Source of the DNA: Holosporales bacterium
GTDB taxonomy: Bacteria; Pseudomonadota; Alphaproteobacteria; RUG11792
Direction: 5' to 3'
Length of the DNA: 7,397 nt
Assembly (NCBI GenBank): GCA_031279295.1
Contig: JAITIT010000027.1
Span: 1-7,397 of the forward strand
Below, piece after piece: positions 5,295 through 7,397 of this stretch. The first letter of the stretch is position 1; every line of letters starts with the position of its first letter. Position numbers and translations under genes: made by a program. The notes beneath the pieces are model-generated. The model did no database searches and had not been told where the DNA came from. It saw only the letters and a program-made list of their open reading frames with translations.

Positions 5295-7145
5295 ATGCTC
5301 AAGGACATAAAGAATCTGGCGATCATAGCACACGTTGATCACGGTAAGACGACTCTGATAGATGCTCTCTTTAAACACAGCGGGTTATTTCGGGATAACC
5401 AACAGATAGAGACGTGTGCTCTCGACTACAATGATCTCGAGAGGGAGCGCGGGATAACAATCCTCGCGAAGTGCACGAGCTTCAACTGGAACGGTACAAA
5501 GCTGAATATAGTGGACACACCGGGACATGCGGATTTTGGCGGAGAGGTAGAGCGCATCCTTAGCATGGTTGATGGAGTGCTGGTGCTGGTGGATGCGTCA
5601 GAGGGACCGATGCCTCAAACGAAGTTTGTTCTATCAAAGGCTCTCGCTCTCAATCTCAATCCTATCGTAGTTGTCAACAAGATTGATAAGTCCGATACAA
5701 GAGTGTCCGAAGTGCTGGATGAGGTCTTCGATCTGTTCATAGCGCTTGGTGCAAATGACTCCCAACTTGATTTCCCGATAGTGTATGCGTCTGGCCGCAA
5801 TGGATGGGCTGTACGTAACCTCGAGAACGACGAGAGGAAGGATGTGGTTCCACTCCTTGATACAATCGTTGAGCATGTACCGAATGCCTCGATCATAGAA
5901 GGTGAGTCATTCAGAATGCTGGTAACGATGCTTGAGTACGATCAGTACCTCGGGAGAATTCTCACTGGAAAGATTCTAAGCGGTACCGCCGCGATTAACG
6001 ATACAGTACACGTTCTGAGGAACGGAGTTGGCGGCGAGGTGGAGAGATCCAAATTAACCAAACTCCTGTCGTTCGAGGGGCTAAAGAGAGTCCCGGTAGA
6101 GTCCGCCGTGGCGGGAGACATCGTCGCTATCGCCGGCCTCGAGAAGGCAACAGTTGCAGACACGATAGCAGCCATCGATATCGCAGAGCCGATTTCATCC
6201 ATCCCCATAGACCCGCCGACAATTTCGATAACCTTCTCCGTGAATGATTCGCCACTCGCCGGAAAGGAAGGTAATAGCCTCACCTCGAGGATTATAGGCG
6301 ATAGGTTGTTCAAGGAAGCAGAGGGGAACGTATCAATCACTGTCAAGAGATCGGCACATGAGGAGTCGTATGAGGTAGCCGGCAGAGGTGAGCTGCAGCT
6401 TGGAATCCTGATAGAGACCATGAGGAGAGAAGGATTCGAATTGTCGATTGGACGTCCGAATGTTCTGTTTCGCAAGTGCCCTGAGACTGGTAACACCCTT
6501 GAACCAATCGAGGAGCTGTACGTCGACTTGGATGATGAGTTCACAGGTACTGTGATTGACAAGTTGATACAGAGAAAAGGAGAGATGGTCGACATGAGGC
6601 CATCTGGTGTTGGTAAGACAAGGATCAAGTTCCTGATTCCTACGAGGGGGCTCATAGGGTACTACGGGGATTTCCTAACCGATACGAGAGGCTCCGGGAT
6701 TATGAACAGATCGTTCCATTCGTATGCGCCTCACAAGGGCCCAATAGAGGAAAGGACACGTGGGGCTCTCGTATCAACTGACAGCGGCAAAGCCATACCG
6801 TATGCTCTGTTCTTCCTGAAAGAGCGCGGCGCACTGTTCGTGAGCCCGGGCGATCCTGTCTATGAGGGAATGATCATCGGAGAACATAGCCGGGAGAATG
6901 AGCTAGATGTTAACCCAACGAAGGAGAAGCAGCTGTCAAATTGCAGGGCATCTGGAAAGGATGACAACATCAAGCTTCCACCGCCAAGACGGATGTCATT
7001 GGAGCAGGCAATCGCGTATATCAAGAATGATGAGATGGTAGAGGTTACACCAAAGTCGGTAAGGCTCAGAAAAAGGTATCTCGACCAAACGACACGGAAG
7101 AGAATGAGCAGGACAAAGGATACTGCAGCTACGCCAACATTATAG
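5295..7145 (+). CDS. typA: Translational GTPase TypA/BipA
   Basis: The 616-residue product is a full-length TypA/BipA, an EF-G-like ribosome-binding GTPase linked to 50S subunit assembly and growth under stress or low temperature. G-domain motifs are all present: G1 AHVDHGKTT (12-20), G2 RERGIT (50-55), G3 DTPGH (74-78), G4 NKID (128-131) and G5-like SGRNG (166-170). EF-G-like domains II, III and V follow, with GRGELQLGILIETMRREGFE in domain III. The TypA-specific C-terminal domain contains GLIGYYGDFLTDTRGSGIMNR and ends near RKRYLDQTTRKRMSR. The frame is open upstream to 5022, but that part overlaps xseB antisense and is not coding. ATG 5295 gives the family's standard N-terminus. GAGGA (5288-5292) lies only 2 nt upstream, so ATG 5262, adding 11 residues, remains possible. 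A short, unusual tail (TKDTAATPTL) follows the conserved end. Confidence 0.97.
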   Translation: MLKDIKNLAIIAHVDHGKTTLIDALFKHSGLFRDNQQIETCALDYNDLERERGITILAKCTSFNWNGTKLNIVDTPGHADFGGEVERILSMVDGVLVLVDASEGPMPQTKFVLSKALALNLNPIVVVNKIDKSDTRVSEVLDEVFDLFIALGANDSQLDFPIVYASGRNGWAVRNLENDERKDVVPLLDTIVEHVPNASIIEGESFRMLVTMLEYDQYLGRILTGKILSGTAAINDTVHVLRNGVGGEVERSKLTKLLSFEGLKRVPVESAVAGDIVAIAGLEKATVADTIAAIDIAEPISSIPIDPPTISITFSVNDSPLAGKEGNSLTSRIIGDRLFKEAEGNVSITVKRSAHEESYEVAGRGELQLGILIETMRREGFELSIGRPNVLFRKCPETGNTLEPIEELYVDLDDEFTGTVIDKLIQRKGEMVDMRPSGVGKTRIKFLIPTRGLIGYYGDFLTDTRGSGIMNRSFHSYAPHKGPIEERTRGALVSTDSGKAIPYALFFLKERGALFVSPGDPVYEGMIIGEHSRENELDVNPTKEKQLSNCRASGKDDNIKLPPPRRMSLEQAIAYIKNDEMVEVTPKSVRLRKRYLDQTTRKRMSRTKDTAATPTL

Positions 7146-7391
7146 CTATGGCTGCAGGTGATATACTAAATCTGCCCTCGCTAGTAAGGAGGGGGGTTTC
7201 CTATTCAGTAACTCCTGTAGTGTACCTATTTTCCTCTGCATCTCTCCTACATAACATCCCCTCTCTACTACCTCATTTTCATCACCTATCTCTACCTCAT
7301 CCATCATCACCACAGGTGATAACCTCTCCACCTCTCTATCATGTTCATGGTACTCACCCCCTCTTACTACCCCTGTTCCTATCATCACCAT
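7146..7391 (-). CDS. Hypothetical small protein, possibly extending beyond the window
   Basis: An 81-residue minus-strand frame ends at TAG 7146-7148, directly abutting the typA stop. Its first ATG is at 7391, but the frame stays open to the window edge, so it may be the 3' part of a longer gene. The sequence is purine-rich and encodes an acidic middle (MMDEVEIGDENEVVERG), then EMQRKIGTLQELLNRK. There is no signal peptide, membrane segment or domain that I recognise. The region has several copies of ATCACC/GGTGAT, so it could be a repeat-derived non-coding stretch with a chance open frame. I assign no function. Confidence 0.35.
   Translation of the reverse strand: MVMIGTGVVRGGEYHEHDREVERLSPVVMMDEVEIGDENEVVERGCYVGEMQRKIGTLQELLNRKPPSLLARADLVYHLQP
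7175..7193 (+). terminator. Weak hairpin 30 bp after typA
   Basis: CCCTC (7175-7179) can pair with GAGGG (7189-7193) around a 9-nt loop. Only three T residues follow, after further G residues, so this is at best a poor intrinsic terminator for typA. It also lies inside the minus-strand open frame. I record it because no better typA terminator is visible in the window. Confidence 0.2.
7306..7320. repeat. Short inverted repeat ATCACC-aca-GGTGAT, part of a hexamer cluster
   Basis: A perfect 6-bp inverted repeat has a 3-nt spacer. The same hexamer occurs alone at 7281-7286 and 7384-7389 as ATCACC and at 7157-7162 as GGTGAT, making five copies within about 235 bp. The surrounding plus strand is strongly pyrimidine-rich. 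It may be a protein-binding site, a small hairpin or a by-product of low-complexity sequence. Confidence 0.4.
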
Positions 7392-7397
7392 TGTTGA

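Noticed and set aside
5942..6655. A 237-residue minus-strand open frame inside typA
   Set aside because: It is antisense to conserved TypA domains, is Ser/Pro-rich in the way of a shadow frame, and shows no domain of its own.
1..7397. CRISPR array, insertion sequence, phage genes or a new defence cluster
   Set aside because: I saw no spaced repeats, transposase or integrase motifs, terminal inverted repeats or defence domains; the genes are housekeeping types.

Overview
The window looks like a core-genome segment of an obligate intracellular alphaproteobacterium of the Anaplasmataceae, most likely Anaplasma or a close relative. This is inferred from the protein flavour (alphaproteobacterial EF-P, SuhB-like, XseB and TypA sequences), frequent AGG/AGA and ATA codons, weak Shine-Dalgarno sites with GTG/TTG starts, an isolated MshL-type secretin, and a G+C content that I estimate by eye at about 45-50%. 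No database search was possible, so the genus is a guess.

Layout. Positions 1-135 hold the end of an open frame that resembles the first membrane segment of a major facilitator transporter and then stops, probably a gene remnant. The non-coding stretch 136-304 contains a 13-bp tandem repeat and a good sigma70-type promoter. Next comes a plus-strand cluster: tRNA-Met(CAT), efp (elongation factor P), a SuhB/inositol monophosphatase-family gene, and tmk (dTMP kinase). A long-loop hairpin with a T7 run follows tmk and may end this unit. A separate plus-strand gene then encodes a 541-residue secretin lipoprotein of the MshL/PilQ type. It converges, 5 bp apart, on a minus-strand pair, xseB then uppP (exonuclease VII small subunit, undecaprenyl-diphosphate phosphatase). 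xseB diverges from typA (BipA translational GTPase), and the gap between them carries two overlapping, oppositely oriented -10 boxes. After typA lies a strongly strand-asymmetric stretch with a small minus-strand open frame of unknown nature and recurring ATCACC/GGTGAT hexamers.

How the genes fit together. Most products are housekeeping: translation (tRNA-Met, EF-P, TypA), nucleotide supply (TMK), DNA repair (XseB) and lipid-carrier recycling (UppP). I see no mobile element, CRISPR array or evident new multi-gene system. The points most worth a second look are active-site departures in two otherwise well-conserved enzymes (SuhB-like Asp-to-Ala; UppP His-to-Asn), the solitary secretin, the compact divergent promoter, and the repeat-bearing 3' end.
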